Assembly: GCF_001494595.1 (NCBI RefSeq)
Contig: NZ_LN929908.1
Coordinates: forward strand, 1,959,716 to 2,023,715
Direction of reading: 5' to 3'
DNA length: 64,000 nt
Origin: Mycobacterium sp. M26
GTDB lineage: Bacteria > Actinomycetota > Actinomycetes > Mycobacteriales > Mycobacteriaceae
A model generated the notes under the pieces. It had not been told where the DNA came from, searched no databases, and worked only from the letters and a program-made list of their open reading frames with translations. Below are positions 49,519-57,404 of this stretch, one piece after another. The translations under genes were made by a program, and so were the position numbers. Within the stretch, counting starts at the first letter, position 1. Every line of letters starts with the position of its first letter.

Positions 49519-50154
49519 ATGGCGGAAGCGGACAGCGCGCGGCGCAGGCCGAACCGGCGGGGTTCGGCCACGCGCGAGAACCTGCTGGAGGCGGCCTTGA
49601 CCGCCTTGGCGTCCGGGGACCCGGGCGCGGTGTCGGCCAACCGCATCGCCAAGGAGATCGGCGCGACGTGGGGCACCGTTCAGTACCAGTTCGGCGACAC
49701 CGACGGGTTCTGGGCCGCGGTGCTGCGCTACACCGCCGAGCGGCGGGCCAACATCTTCAGCCCGCCCGACCGGCCGGCCAGCCTGCGGGAGCGGGTGTCG
49801 CGGATCATCGACACGCTCTACGCCGGGCTGACCAACCGCGACTCGCGGGCCATCGAGAACCTGCGAGCCGTATTGCCCAGTGAGAACACCGAACTCGAGC
49901 GGCTCTACCCGCAGACCGCGGCCGAGCTGATCTCCTGGCGGCAAAGCTGGCTGGAGACCTGTCAGAAGGCCTTCGCCGATCTGCATGTCGACCCGCAGCG
50001 GGTGCGCGAGGTCGCCACCCTGATCCCCGGTGCCATGCGGGGCATCGCCTCGGAGAAGCAACTGGGCACCTATGCCGACCTCGACGAGGCGCGCCGGGCC
50101 TTGACCAACGCCATCGTGGCCTACCTCGACGACGGCCGTGACGTCTCGGCGTAG
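49519..50154 (+). CDS. TetR-family regulator
   Basis: A 211-residue regulator. The helix-turn-helix is VSANRIAKEIGATWGTVQYQFG at about residues 36-58, directly followed by DTDGFWAAVLRYTAERR. It is divergent from the Rieske/oxidoreductase pair and probably represses it. ATG 49519 is preceded by AGGG; the longer frame from 49444 reaches over the control region. Its last 17 bases overlap the nuclease gene. Confidence 0.83.
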   Translation: MAEADSARRRPNRRGSATRENLLEAALTALASGDPGAVSANRIAKEIGATWGTVQYQFGDTDGFWAAVLRYTAERRANIFSPPDRPASLRERVSRIIDTLYAGLTNRDSRAIENLRAVLPSENTELERLYPQTAAELISWRQSWLETCQKAFADLHVDPQRVREVATLIPGAMRGIASEKQLGTYADLDEARRALTNAIVAYLDDGRDVSA

Positions 50155-50896
50155 ACGCCGCGGCGCGTTCGTGATGCTCGCCGTACTGGTGGTCGGCGCC
50201 GTCCTGAGTCTGGTGCTGTGGGATCGGCATCAGGCCGAGCGGCGCACGTCCGGCCCGTCGCCGACGTGGACGGCGACACCCTCCACAAGCGCGCCTGCAC
50301 CGCCGCCGGCGACAGGTGCTGCGACGCCGCGGTTCGATCAGGCACGCGCTCAACTCGCGGCGCTGCCGGTCAAGGGCTGGGATCGCACCCAGGACTTTCA
50401 GCGCTGGCGGTTCGGCAAGGCCTGGAGTGACGACGTGAACGTCGAGTTCGGCCACAACGGCTGCAACACCCGCGATGACATCCTGCGGCGCGACCTGACC
50501 AACCTCGTCGTGCGCTCCGGTACCTGCTACGCCCAGACGGGAGTTCTGCACGACCCGTACACCGGCACCGTCATCGATTTCGTTCGCGGTCCCGAGACGT
50601 CCAACACCGTCGAGATCGACCACGTGGTCTCGCTGGCCGACGCCTGGTACAAGGGCGCCCGAGCCTGGGATCCGCAGCGCCGCCTCGATTTCGCCAACGA
50701 TCCGCGCAACCTGCTCGCGGTGAGCCCGAAGGCCAACTTCGACAAGGCATTCCGCGACGCCGCCTCGTGGTTGCCGCCCAACGAGGCCTTCCGCTGTGAC
50801 TTCGTGGCGCGTCAGGTGGAGGTCAAAGCCGCCTACGGGCTGTGGCTGTCGGCCAAGGAGAAGCAGGCGATGGCCGACGTGCTGGCCCGCTGCTGA
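50138..50896 (+). CDS. Exported HNH-type nuclease
   Basis: A 252-residue protein. A signal anchor (FVMLAVLVVGAVLSLVLW) and a Pro/Thr/Ser linker precede a GmrSD/DUF1524-like HNH domain. That domain has VEIDHVVSLADAWYKGA (the D-H of the beta-beta-alpha metal motif), then RLDFANDPRNLLAVSPKAN. Secreted nucleases of this type may serve phosphate or nucleotide scavenging. The GTG start overlaps the TetR gene by 17 bases. Confidence 0.8.
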   Translation: MTSRRRRRGAFVMLAVLVVGAVLSLVLWDRHQAERRTSGPSPTWTATPSTSAPAPPPATGAATPRFDQARAQLAALPVKGWDRTQDFQRWRFGKAWSDDVNVEFGHNGCNTRDDILRRDLTNLVVRSGTCYAQTGVLHDPYTGTVIDFVRGPETSNTVEIDHVVSLADAWYKGARAWDPQRRLDFANDPRNLLAVSPKANFDKAFRDAASWLPPNEAFRCDFVARQVEVKAAYGLWLSAKEKQAMADVLARC

Positions 50897-50899
50897 GCC

Positions 50900-51475
50900 T
50901 CAGGTGATCAGGCGCCGGGCGTGCTTGAGCAGATAGGCGCGCAGTGCGTCGTCGTCGACGTCGACGGTCAGCGGGTGCATCACCGCCACCCCGATCGCAC
51001 CCGCCAGCATGGCCGCGCCCAGTCGCGCCTCCTGGCCCGCCTCGCCGATCAGCACTCCGTAGAGCCGCGCGATGTACTGCTGAAACGGGGGATGGGCGGC
51101 CAGTAGCCGCACCACCACCGGATCGAACTGCAGCGTGCTGGCCAGCCGCCGGTCCTCGACCGCCAGATCGATGATGGCTTTGAGCAGGGTGTCCTTGGCG
51201 CGCTTGGTATTCGGTGCGGATTCAGCCGCCTCCAGCGCCTCGTCGAGCCGTCCCAGCCCGCGCTCGGTGGCGGCGATGACGATGTCGTCCTTGGCCTTGA
51301 ACTGCCGGTACACCGCAGCTTTGGTGACGCCGAGGCTGTCGGCGATCATCTGCAGCGAGGTGCCACTGACACCGTGCTGTGCGAACAGGTCCAGCGCGGC
51401 ATCCAGCACCCGGGTCTGCGCGGCGGTGCGTGGCACTCGGGACCATGCCGGCGTGCCGGCGCTGTCGGCGCTCAC
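50900..51475 (-). CDS. TetR-family regulator of the oxidase-subunit cluster
   Basis: A 191-residue regulator. The helix-turn-helix is LQMIADSLGVTKAAVYRQFKAKDD at about residues 42-65. It is divergent from the membrane-protein/oxidase-subunit cluster, and a large palindrome lies between them, so control of that cluster is inferred. GTG 51475 is the start. It ends four bases from the convergent nuclease gene. Confidence 0.83.
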   Translation of the reverse strand: MSADSAGTPAWSRVPRTAAQTRVLDAALDLFAQHGVSGTSLQMIADSLGVTKAAVYRQFKAKDDIVIAATERGLGRLDEALEAAESAPNTKRAKDTLLKAIIDLAVEDRRLASTLQFDPVVVRLLAAHPPFQQYIARLYGVLIGEAGQEARLGAAMLAGAIGVAVMHPLTVDVDDDALRAYLLKHARRLIT

Positions 51476-51499
51476 GAGAGCCAGGATAGCCGAACACTA

Positions 51500-51529
51500 T
51501 TGACCCCTTAGTTGCCGATCGGCTACTTT
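51500..51529 (+). promoter_or_regulatory. Putative promoter of the oxidase-subunit cluster
   Basis: TTGACC (51500-51505) and TACTTT (51524-51529) are 18 bases apart. The -10 element lies in the palindromic operator, so repressor binding would exclude RNA polymerase. Confidence 0.55.
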
Positions 51530-51550
51530 CGCCGGTAGCCGATCGGCAAC
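51511..51550. promoter_or_regulatory. Large palindromic operator before the oxidase-subunit cluster
   Basis: GTTGCCGATCGGCTAC (51511-51526) and GTAGCCGATCGGCAAC (51535-51550) are perfect inverted repeats with an eight-base spacer. Each arm also contains the palindrome GCCGATCGGC, so two TetR dimers could bind side by side 24 bases apart. Confidence 0.75.
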
Positions 51551-51575
51551 CAAACGCGCTCGTGAGGACTCGACG

Positions 51576-52283
51576 ATGAGACGACTCGACGGTGAGCTCA
51601 TCCTGTGGTGGACGCTTCCGGTGCTGCTGATCCTGTGGGTTGGCGCATTCCTCATGTTCCCGGGCTTCCACCCGCCGATGGCCCCGACCATGCCGGTCGA
51701 CGACGTCGCGGCCTTCTATCGCGACAACACCGCGCGGGTGCAGTACAGCATGATCCTGTTCAACTGGTTCGGCGCGGGACTACTGCCGATCCTGATGCTG
51801 ATCGCCATGCAGATCCGCCGGATGGCCCATCGCACCCCGATCCTGCGCTATTGCGTGATCAGTTGCGCCGCAGGCGGGCCCACCCTGTTCCTCGTGGGCA
51901 ATCTGTTCTGGCTCATCGCCGCCTTCCGGCCTGAGCGCGCCCCCGAACTGACCCAGCTGCTCAACGACCTCGCCTGGATCGCCTTCACCGCCGGCGTACC
52001 GTTCCTGATCGCCCAAAGCGTCTTCATCGCGCTGGCGATCTTCCTGGACGACCCCGCGAGCCCGGTCCTGCCGCGCTGGGTGGCCCCCTTCAACCTCGCT
52101 GTCGCCGCTGCGCTGACGCCTGCCGCCTTCACCGCGCTGGCCCACGACGGCCCGTTCGCCTGGAACGGCGCGCTGTCCTTCTGGTTGAAGAACGCGGCGA
52201 TCGCGGTCTGGATCCTGGTGATGGCAGCGGTGCTGGGGCAGGCGATTGCGCGGGAGCGCCGGGCGGCGGCGGTCGGGGCGTGA
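51576..52283 (+). CDS. Polytopic membrane protein A of the oxidase-subunit cluster
   Basis: A 235-residue membrane protein with about seven hydrophobic helices. After the first helix comes PPMAPTMPVDDVAAFYRDNTARVQ, a pattern repeated in the next gene, so the two are paralogues. No known family or catalytic motif is recognised. It is the first gene after the operator; its stop overlaps the start of the next gene. Confidence 0.75.
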   Translation: MRRLDGELILWWTLPVLLILWVGAFLMFPGFHPPMAPTMPVDDVAAFYRDNTARVQYSMILFNWFGAGLLPILMLIAMQIRRMAHRTPILRYCVISCAAGGPTLFLVGNLFWLIAAFRPERAPELTQLLNDLAWIAFTAGVPFLIAQSVFIALAIFLDDPASPVLPRWVAPFNLAVAAALTPAAFTALAHDGPFAWNGALSFWLKNAAIAVWILVMAAVLGQAIARERRAAAVGA

Positions 52284-53020
52284 TCACCGCGTGGCGGGCG
52301 AATCCGAAGAGCGAGCTGTGGTTCGCGTGGTGGACCACGGTGGTGTTCTATCAGGTTTTCGGGTTGGTGTTCTTCGTGCTCACCCGAACCCAGCCGCCGC
52401 CACCGCCGGGCTGGGACGCCGCCCGGATCGCGCAGTGGTTCAACGACAATCACCACGGTCTGCTGATCGGCTTCGCGATGATGTTCCTGGTCACCGGAAT
52501 GGTCGCGCCGGCCAACGCGCTGATTGCGTACTCCATGCGCCGCATGTCGATCAGTCCGGCCTTCGGGTACGCCTACCTGGTGATGTACGCGCTCAGCGCA
52601 GTCCCCGGACTGCTCCTGCTATGCATCGCCCTATCGGTGGGGGCGATGCGGCCGGACCGCGACCCGGAACTCATCGCCTGGATCTACGACTTCGCCTTCC
52701 TCACGTATATCGGCACGATGGGGATCTTCCTGCTGGGGTCGCTGGTGTGGATGGCGGCCATACTCATCGACACCAACCGGGTGTTCCCGACATGGTTCGG
52801 CTACCTGAACCTGTGCAACGCCCTGACTGAGGTGGTGGTGTCCCCGGCCTGGCTGTTTCATCGCGGCGTCTTCGCCTGGAACGGACTGATCGCCTGGTGG
52901 ATCAACATGGTCGTGTTCGTCACCTACACCGCGGTCTTCATCACACTGCTGCGCAGGATGATCCAGCGCGAGGACTTCGGTACCGGAAAGTTGCCCGACC
53001 TGGCCGGAGCGCCGGCATGA
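52280..53020 (+). CDS. Polytopic membrane protein B of the oxidase-subunit cluster
   Basis: A 246-residue membrane protein with about seven helices. It resembles the preceding protein in helix order and in the loop PPPPPGWDAARIAQWFNDNHHG after the first helix. The function is unknown. GTG at 52280 overlaps the previous stop (GTGA) and the stop overlaps the subunit III start (ATGA), which shows tight coupling. Confidence 0.75.
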   Translation: MITAWRANPKSELWFAWWTTVVFYQVFGLVFFVLTRTQPPPPPGWDAARIAQWFNDNHHGLLIGFAMMFLVTGMVAPANALIAYSMRRMSISPAFGYAYLVMYALSAVPGLLLLCIALSVGAMRPDRDPELIAWIYDFAFLTYIGTMGIFLLGSLVWMAAILIDTNRVFPTWFGYLNLCNALTEVVVSPAWLFHRGVFAWNGLIAWWINMVVFVTYTAVFITLLRRMIQREDFGTGKLPDLAGAPA

Positions 53021-53592
53021 CCGCCACCGCGTCCCGCGAACAGCACCGCTTCATCCCGGGCCAGCCCGACATGTGGGCGTTCGTGCTCTTCGAAACGCTA
53101 CTGTTCACCAGCTATTTCGCGGTGTACCTGTTCTCCCGGGCGCGCGAGGAGAACCTCTACCTCCAGGCCCAGTCCCACCTCGAACTACGCGTCGGGGTTC
53201 TCAATACCGTGGTGCTGCTGTCCAGTTCCTGGGCCGTCGCCCGGTGTGTCCAGGCGGCCCGCGAGGGCCGTTATCGATCGGCGCTGTCCCACGCGCTGCT
53301 GACCGGTGGGCTGGGCGTGGTCTTTCTGGCGTCCAAGACCGCGGAGTGGGTCAAGCAGGTGCGGGCGGGCAATACGTTCACCACCAACGACTTCTTCATG
53401 CACTACTACTTCCTGACCGGTCTGCACTGTGTTCACCTGCTGATCGGCTTCGTGGTCATCGGCATCGTCGTCCACCAGATCCGTGGCCCGGCCCGCCGCT
53501 CGCAAATCCTGATCGAGACCGGGGCCACCTACTGGCACACGGTGGACTTCCTGTGGGTGCTGATCTTCGCGATGCTCTACGTGGTGAGGTGA
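53017..53592 (+). CDS. Cytochrome c oxidase subunit III-family protein
   Basis: A 191-residue, five-helix member of the heme-copper oxidase subunit III family. Typical are DMWAFVLFETLLFTSYF, FFMHYYFLTGLHCVHLLIGFV and ATYWHTVDFLWVLIFAMLYV. The five-helix form without the first two helices is close to NorE-type proteins of NO reductase clusters. No subunit I or II is nearby, so it would have to join an oxidase encoded elsewhere or work alone. Confidence 0.88.
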   Translation: MTATASREQHRFIPGQPDMWAFVLFETLLFTSYFAVYLFSRAREENLYLQAQSHLELRVGVLNTVVLLSSSWAVARCVQAAREGRYRSALSHALLTGGLGVVFLASKTAEWVKQVRAGNTFTTNDFFMHYYFLTGLHCVHLLIGFVVIGIVVHQIRGPARRSQILIETGATYWHTVDFLWVLIFAMLYVVR

Positions 53593-53598
53593 CACCGG

Positions 53599-53862
53599 AT
53601 GCGACTGGTCATCGTCTGGGCTGCGCTCAGTGCCCTCACCCTGAGCTATCTGTGGCTGGATCATTCCGCGGGCCGGGCCGCGAGCACCGCGGTGACCGCA
53701 GCCGCCATCGCCATCGCACTGGTCAAGGTGCGCCTCATCTTTCGTGAATTCATGGAGGTCCGGCACGCCCCGGTGCTGCTGGGCCGGCTCACCGATGCCT
53801 GGCTGGCGGTGATGGCGATCAGCCTGCTGGGTGCCTACGTCGCGGGTAGCGCGCTGAACTGA
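53599..53862 (+). CDS. Cytochrome oxidase subunit IV-family small membrane protein
   Basis: An 87-residue protein with three hydrophobic helices. It carries IALVKVRLIFREFMEVRHAP between helices two and three, typical of the prokaryotic subunit IV/NorF-like family. It follows the subunit III gene by six bases, as in other NorE/NorF-like pairs, and ends convergent to the reductase-like gene, one base away. Confidence 0.8.
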   Translation: MRLVIVWAALSALTLSYLWLDHSAGRAASTAVTAAAIAIALVKVRLIFREFMEVRHAPVLLGRLTDAWLAVMAISLLGAYVAGSALN

Positions 53863-54633
53863 TCACGACCGCCGGGGCGGGCGCGGGAAGAACCCACTGG
53901 TGCGGGCGACATAGGCGTCGTAGGCCGGGCCGCGGCTACGGCGCATGTTCTTCTCCAGCAATGCCTTTCCGCTGACCTTGACCAGGAAGAAGCCCATCAG
54001 CAGCGGTGAGATGACGGTGACCAGACCGGCTGGATGGCCCAGCGCCAGCAGCCACAGCCCGACCCAGACGCACACATCGCCGAAGTAGTTCGGGTGCCGA
54101 GTCCACGCCCACAGGCCACGGTCCATGATCTGGCCGGCGTTGGCCGGGTCCTTCTTGAACCGGGTGAGTTGCAGATCCCCGAGCGCCTCGAAAGCGAACC
54201 CGATCACCCACACCGCGATGCCCAGTGCGCCAACGATTCCCAATGGAGCGCGCTGGTACATCGCGAACTGGACCGGCACCGACACCAGGTACAGGATCAC
54301 CGCCTGCGGGAGGTAGATCTTGCGGGCGACGTACCCGGCCAGCGATCCGGCGCGATGACTCATGATCGCGTCGTAGCGCGGGTCCTGGCCGTGGCCGACG
54401 TTACGGATCCCGATATGCAGACCGAGCCGGATACCCCAGATCGCCGTCAGCGCCAGCACCACCAGACGGCGGACGTCGTCACCTCCGCTGTGCCGCGAGG
54501 CCAGGTAGCTGACCACGGCCACCAGGACGAACCCCGGTCCCCAGAAGATGTCAACGATCGACTGGTTGCGCACCCGGATCGACAACGCCATGATCGCGGC
54601 GAAGTACACCGCGACGACCAGGGCACACAGCAA
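53863..54633 (-). CDS. DUF1295/steroid 5-alpha-reductase-like membrane protein
   Basis: A 256-residue protein with about six helices. The C-terminal GLWAWTRHPNYFGDVCVWVGLW and AYVARTSGFFP segments mark the DUF1295 family, related to steroid reductases and isoprenylcysteine methyltransferases. The substrate may be a sterol or fatty lipid. The start is uncertain: TTG 54633 is the first in-frame candidate after the isocitrate lyase stop. Confidence 0.78.
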   Translation of the reverse strand: MLCALVVAVYFAAIMALSIRVRNQSIVDIFWGPGFVLVAVVSYLASRHSGGDDVRRLVVLALTAIWGIRLGLHIGIRNVGHGQDPRYDAIMSHRAGSLAGYVARKIYLPQAVILYLVSVPVQFAMYQRAPLGIVGALGIAVWVIGFAFEALGDLQLTRFKKDPANAGQIMDRGLWAWTRHPNYFGDVCVWVGLWLLALGHPAGLVTVISPLLMGFFLVKVSGKALLEKNMRRSRGPAYDAYVARTSGFFPRPPRRS

Positions 54634-54664
54634 CAGGTTGACGCCGACGGCGCCCCAGGACAGC

Positions 54665-56956
54665 TCAGTCCTCCTTGTTGATCAAGCGGGTGAGGGCGGC
54701 GCGGTCAGGCTCCAGCAGTTCGGCGATGCGGGCCTGGTTGACATCGGCCACGAGGATCTCGCCGACATCCTTGTGCACATCGCTGAAGATGCCGTGCGCC
54801 TTCATCTTGTCGGCCTGGTACACGTTGTCCTCGGTGGGCGTCACGTAGTACACGGCGTCGGCCTTGAACCGGTGCACCATCCACAGGTGGATCACCGTCA
54901 TCAGCCGCTTCTGGCGCAGCTTCTCGGCGTAGGTGTTCTGGTCGCGCACCTGCAGGATGCTGCGGCCGTGGCGGTCCTTGATCGGGTCGAAGACCACGTC
55001 GGCCAGCTTCTCACCGTCGTCGGCCCCGTAGATGCCCAGTTCTAGGACGTCGGAGCCGGCGCGGCGCGGCCGCAGCTGGACCCGCAACTTCTCACCGAGT
55101 TCGTAGTGCTCGCTCCACAACGCCAGCCAGTCCTCGAGCAGCTTCTTGGGCACCTCGGTCTGCACCAGATGCTGATGCTGCGTGGAGCCTGCGCCCATCG
55201 CCTTGGTGGTCGCGGTGCGACCCGAGGAAGCCGCCAGCGCGGCATCGCTGCGCGGTCCGCCGACGAGGGTTTGCGGTGTGCGGTAAGGAGATTCGACGAG
55301 CCGCATCTTGCGCTGCAGCCGGGCCAGCGCGAGCATGCCGTCCTGTCGCAGTGCGGTGGCGAACTCCTCAGCCGCGACACCGTCGATCTGGTGACCGCCG
55401 TACGTCATGAAGTTGAAGACGAAGCCCATCTTCCCGATCTCCTCCGGGAAGGCCCGCATCTGCTCATCGCTCATACCGGTGGTGTCCCAGTTGAAGGATG
55501 GCGAGAGGTTGTAGGCCAGCATCTTGTCCGGGTAGACGGCGTGGATGGCGTCGGCGAACTCCTTGGCGTCGGCCAGGTCGGCGGTTTTGGTCTCCATCCA
55601 CAACAGATCGGCAAACGGTGCTGCGGCAAGGGATTTGGCGATCGCATACGGAATGCCGCCGCGCACCTGGTAATAGCCCTCGGGTGTCCTGGCCCGCTCG
55701 CAGTCCCAGGCGGCGTCGACACCGAGCCCACGCGCCTTCTCCCGCGCGGCGTACAGCGAGGCTGTCTTGGCGAACGCCTTCCAGTCCGCGACGCTCATGT
55801 CCAGCGACTCGCCTTCGCTCTCGCGGAACTTGAGCAACTCGGCCACGGCGTCGCCGTAGGTCTCCAGGCCCGCGTCGTCCTGCCAGGCTTCGACGAACGC
55901 CGACTCGACCTTGTCGAACAGCGAATCCAGGGAACCCTTGCGGCCGTCGAGCCACGCCGTCGCGGCATCGCTGACCGCAGCGCCGATGCCGTGCTTGTCC
56001 AGCCAGGCGTCGGCCACGGCGTACTCGCCCTCGGGCAGGGCGTAGAGGAGGTGGCCGTTGAGTTCGGTGACACCGGAGTCGTAGAAGCGGCGCACCATCG
56101 CCAGGAAACACGCCTTGTAGGGCGGGATCTTGAGATTGGTGGCACCCAGCAGGAACGGCTGGTCGCGCTCGTCGGCGCGGCTCTCGACCAGGTTGGCGGC
56201 CTCGGCGTCGGTGCGGGCGACGATGATGCCGGGCACCCGCATGATGTCGAGCTGGAAGCGCGCGGTGTTGAGGCGCTTGATCTGCTCATCGGAGGGAACC
56301 AGAACCTTGCCGCCCTGGTGACCGCATTTCTTGGTACCCGGACGCTGATCCTCGATGTGGTAGCCGGACACCCCGGCCTCGACGAAGCGCCTGATGAGGT
56401 TGCGGACGTGCGGATCCCCACCGTGGCCGGTGTCGGCGTCGGCGATGATGAACGGCCGGTAGTCGACGGCCGGGGTGGCGGCACGCTGCTCGTCGGTCAT
56501 CTGCAACCGCAGGAACTGCTGGTTGCGGTCGGCGGTCAGCAGCGCCCGCACCAGGCCGGCGGCCTCGTCGGGGACCTGGCTGAGCGGGTAGCTGGCGAGG
56601 TCGGGACCCGGGTCCTCGGTGACCGAGCCCTTGGCCGAGGTGGCCCACCCACCCAGATAGATGCCCTCGATCCCCATCCGCTTCATCGTCACGGCCTGGC
56701 CGGGGGAGTACGGGCCGAAGGTGGTGATGCTCTTCTTCTGCGCGAACAGCTCTTTGAGCCGCTGATAGAAGGCGGTCGAGGCTTCCCTGGCCACGGTGTA
56801 GTCGACCGGGATGGTGCCGCGTTGCTCGACGACCTGCCGGGCGGTGTAGAGGCGGGTGATCCCCTCGAAACGTGGGCTGTCGAAGTACCGCTGGGTGTCG
56901 GCGACCTCCTCGTCGAATCCCGACTGGGTCACTGGGTCCGCTTCGATGATGGACAT
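54665..56956 (-). CDS. aceA: Isocitrate lyase 2 (AceA/ICL2)
   Basis: A 763-residue long-form isocitrate lyase. It cleaves isocitrate to glyoxylate and succinate for growth on fatty acids and sterols, and may also act in the methylcitrate cycle. The active-site KKCGH is at residues 209-213, after IADADTGHGG. The extra middle and C-terminal domains of ICL2 are present in full and unsplit, unlike in M. tuberculosis H37Rv, where the gene is divided (Rv1915-Rv1916). ATG 56956 is preceded by GAGGAGCG. Confidence 0.93.
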   Translation of the reverse strand: MSIIEADPVTQSGFDEEVADTQRYFDSPRFEGITRLYTARQVVEQRGTIPVDYTVAREASTAFYQRLKELFAQKKSITTFGPYSPGQAVTMKRMGIEGIYLGGWATSAKGSVTEDPGPDLASYPLSQVPDEAAGLVRALLTADRNQQFLRLQMTDEQRAATPAVDYRPFIIADADTGHGGDPHVRNLIRRFVEAGVSGYHIEDQRPGTKKCGHQGGKVLVPSDEQIKRLNTARFQLDIMRVPGIIVARTDAEAANLVESRADERDQPFLLGATNLKIPPYKACFLAMVRRFYDSGVTELNGHLLYALPEGEYAVADAWLDKHGIGAAVSDAATAWLDGRKGSLDSLFDKVESAFVEAWQDDAGLETYGDAVAELLKFRESEGESLDMSVADWKAFAKTASLYAAREKARGLGVDAAWDCERARTPEGYYQVRGGIPYAIAKSLAAAPFADLLWMETKTADLADAKEFADAIHAVYPDKMLAYNLSPSFNWDTTGMSDEQMRAFPEEIGKMGFVFNFMTYGGHQIDGVAAEEFATALRQDGMLALARLQRKMRLVESPYRTPQTLVGGPRSDAALAASSGRTATTKAMGAGSTQHQHLVQTEVPKKLLEDWLALWSEHYELGEKLRVQLRPRRAGSDVLELGIYGADDGEKLADVVFDPIKDRHGRSILQVRDQNTYAEKLRQKRLMTVIHLWMVHRFKADAVYYVTPTEDNVYQADKMKAHGIFSDVHKDVGEILVADVNQARIAELLEPDRAALTRLINKED

Positions 56957-57404
56957 GAGTCGTACGCTCCTCGTTGAGCTGGTTCCCGCGCAGGCGTCGT
57001 CGCCCTGGCGACGTTGTCGATTATCCCGACTCCACTGCCAACTGGAGTAGCTTTGGCCGCACTCGGCATCGACCGTCCCGAAACCCGTGCGCCCACGGTG
57101 ACGCGACAGACCCGCTCTCGCGCGATGGGCAAACGGATTCGCGTGTGGTTCGGAATTTATTTCGGAGCCCGTCAATAATTGCGAGCAATCATGGAATCAG
57201 CTGTGCGACAGCACCATTAGACGAAATCCTATGAATTGACATCCGGGACACAAATTCGGCGATGTCCAATATGCGGCGAATTACGCGAATGCGCTTCACT
57301 CGAATTCCTCACTCGGGTACATTCCTGTGGTCCGCCTCACTGTGATCGACGGGTGGACGGCACCGAATCGCACTTCGGGTTGGGGGAAGGAGACGGGCAT
57401 CGCG
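56957..57404. other. Divergent control region between aceA and the MCE gene
   Basis: 448 bases without a supported gene, with GC falling below the average between about 57170 and 57320. It contains an inverted repeat ACTCCA/TGGAGT (57029-57034 and 57043-57048, eight-base spacer), a perfect TTGACA (57236-57241) without a good -10 at 17-18 bases, and a possible -10 TACATT (57318-57323). Promoters for both genes must lie here, but none is decisive. Confidence 0.4.

Noticed and set aside
57236..57241. Perfect TTGACA upstream of the MCE gene as a promoter
   Set aside because: No acceptable -10 hexamer 16-19 bases downstream.
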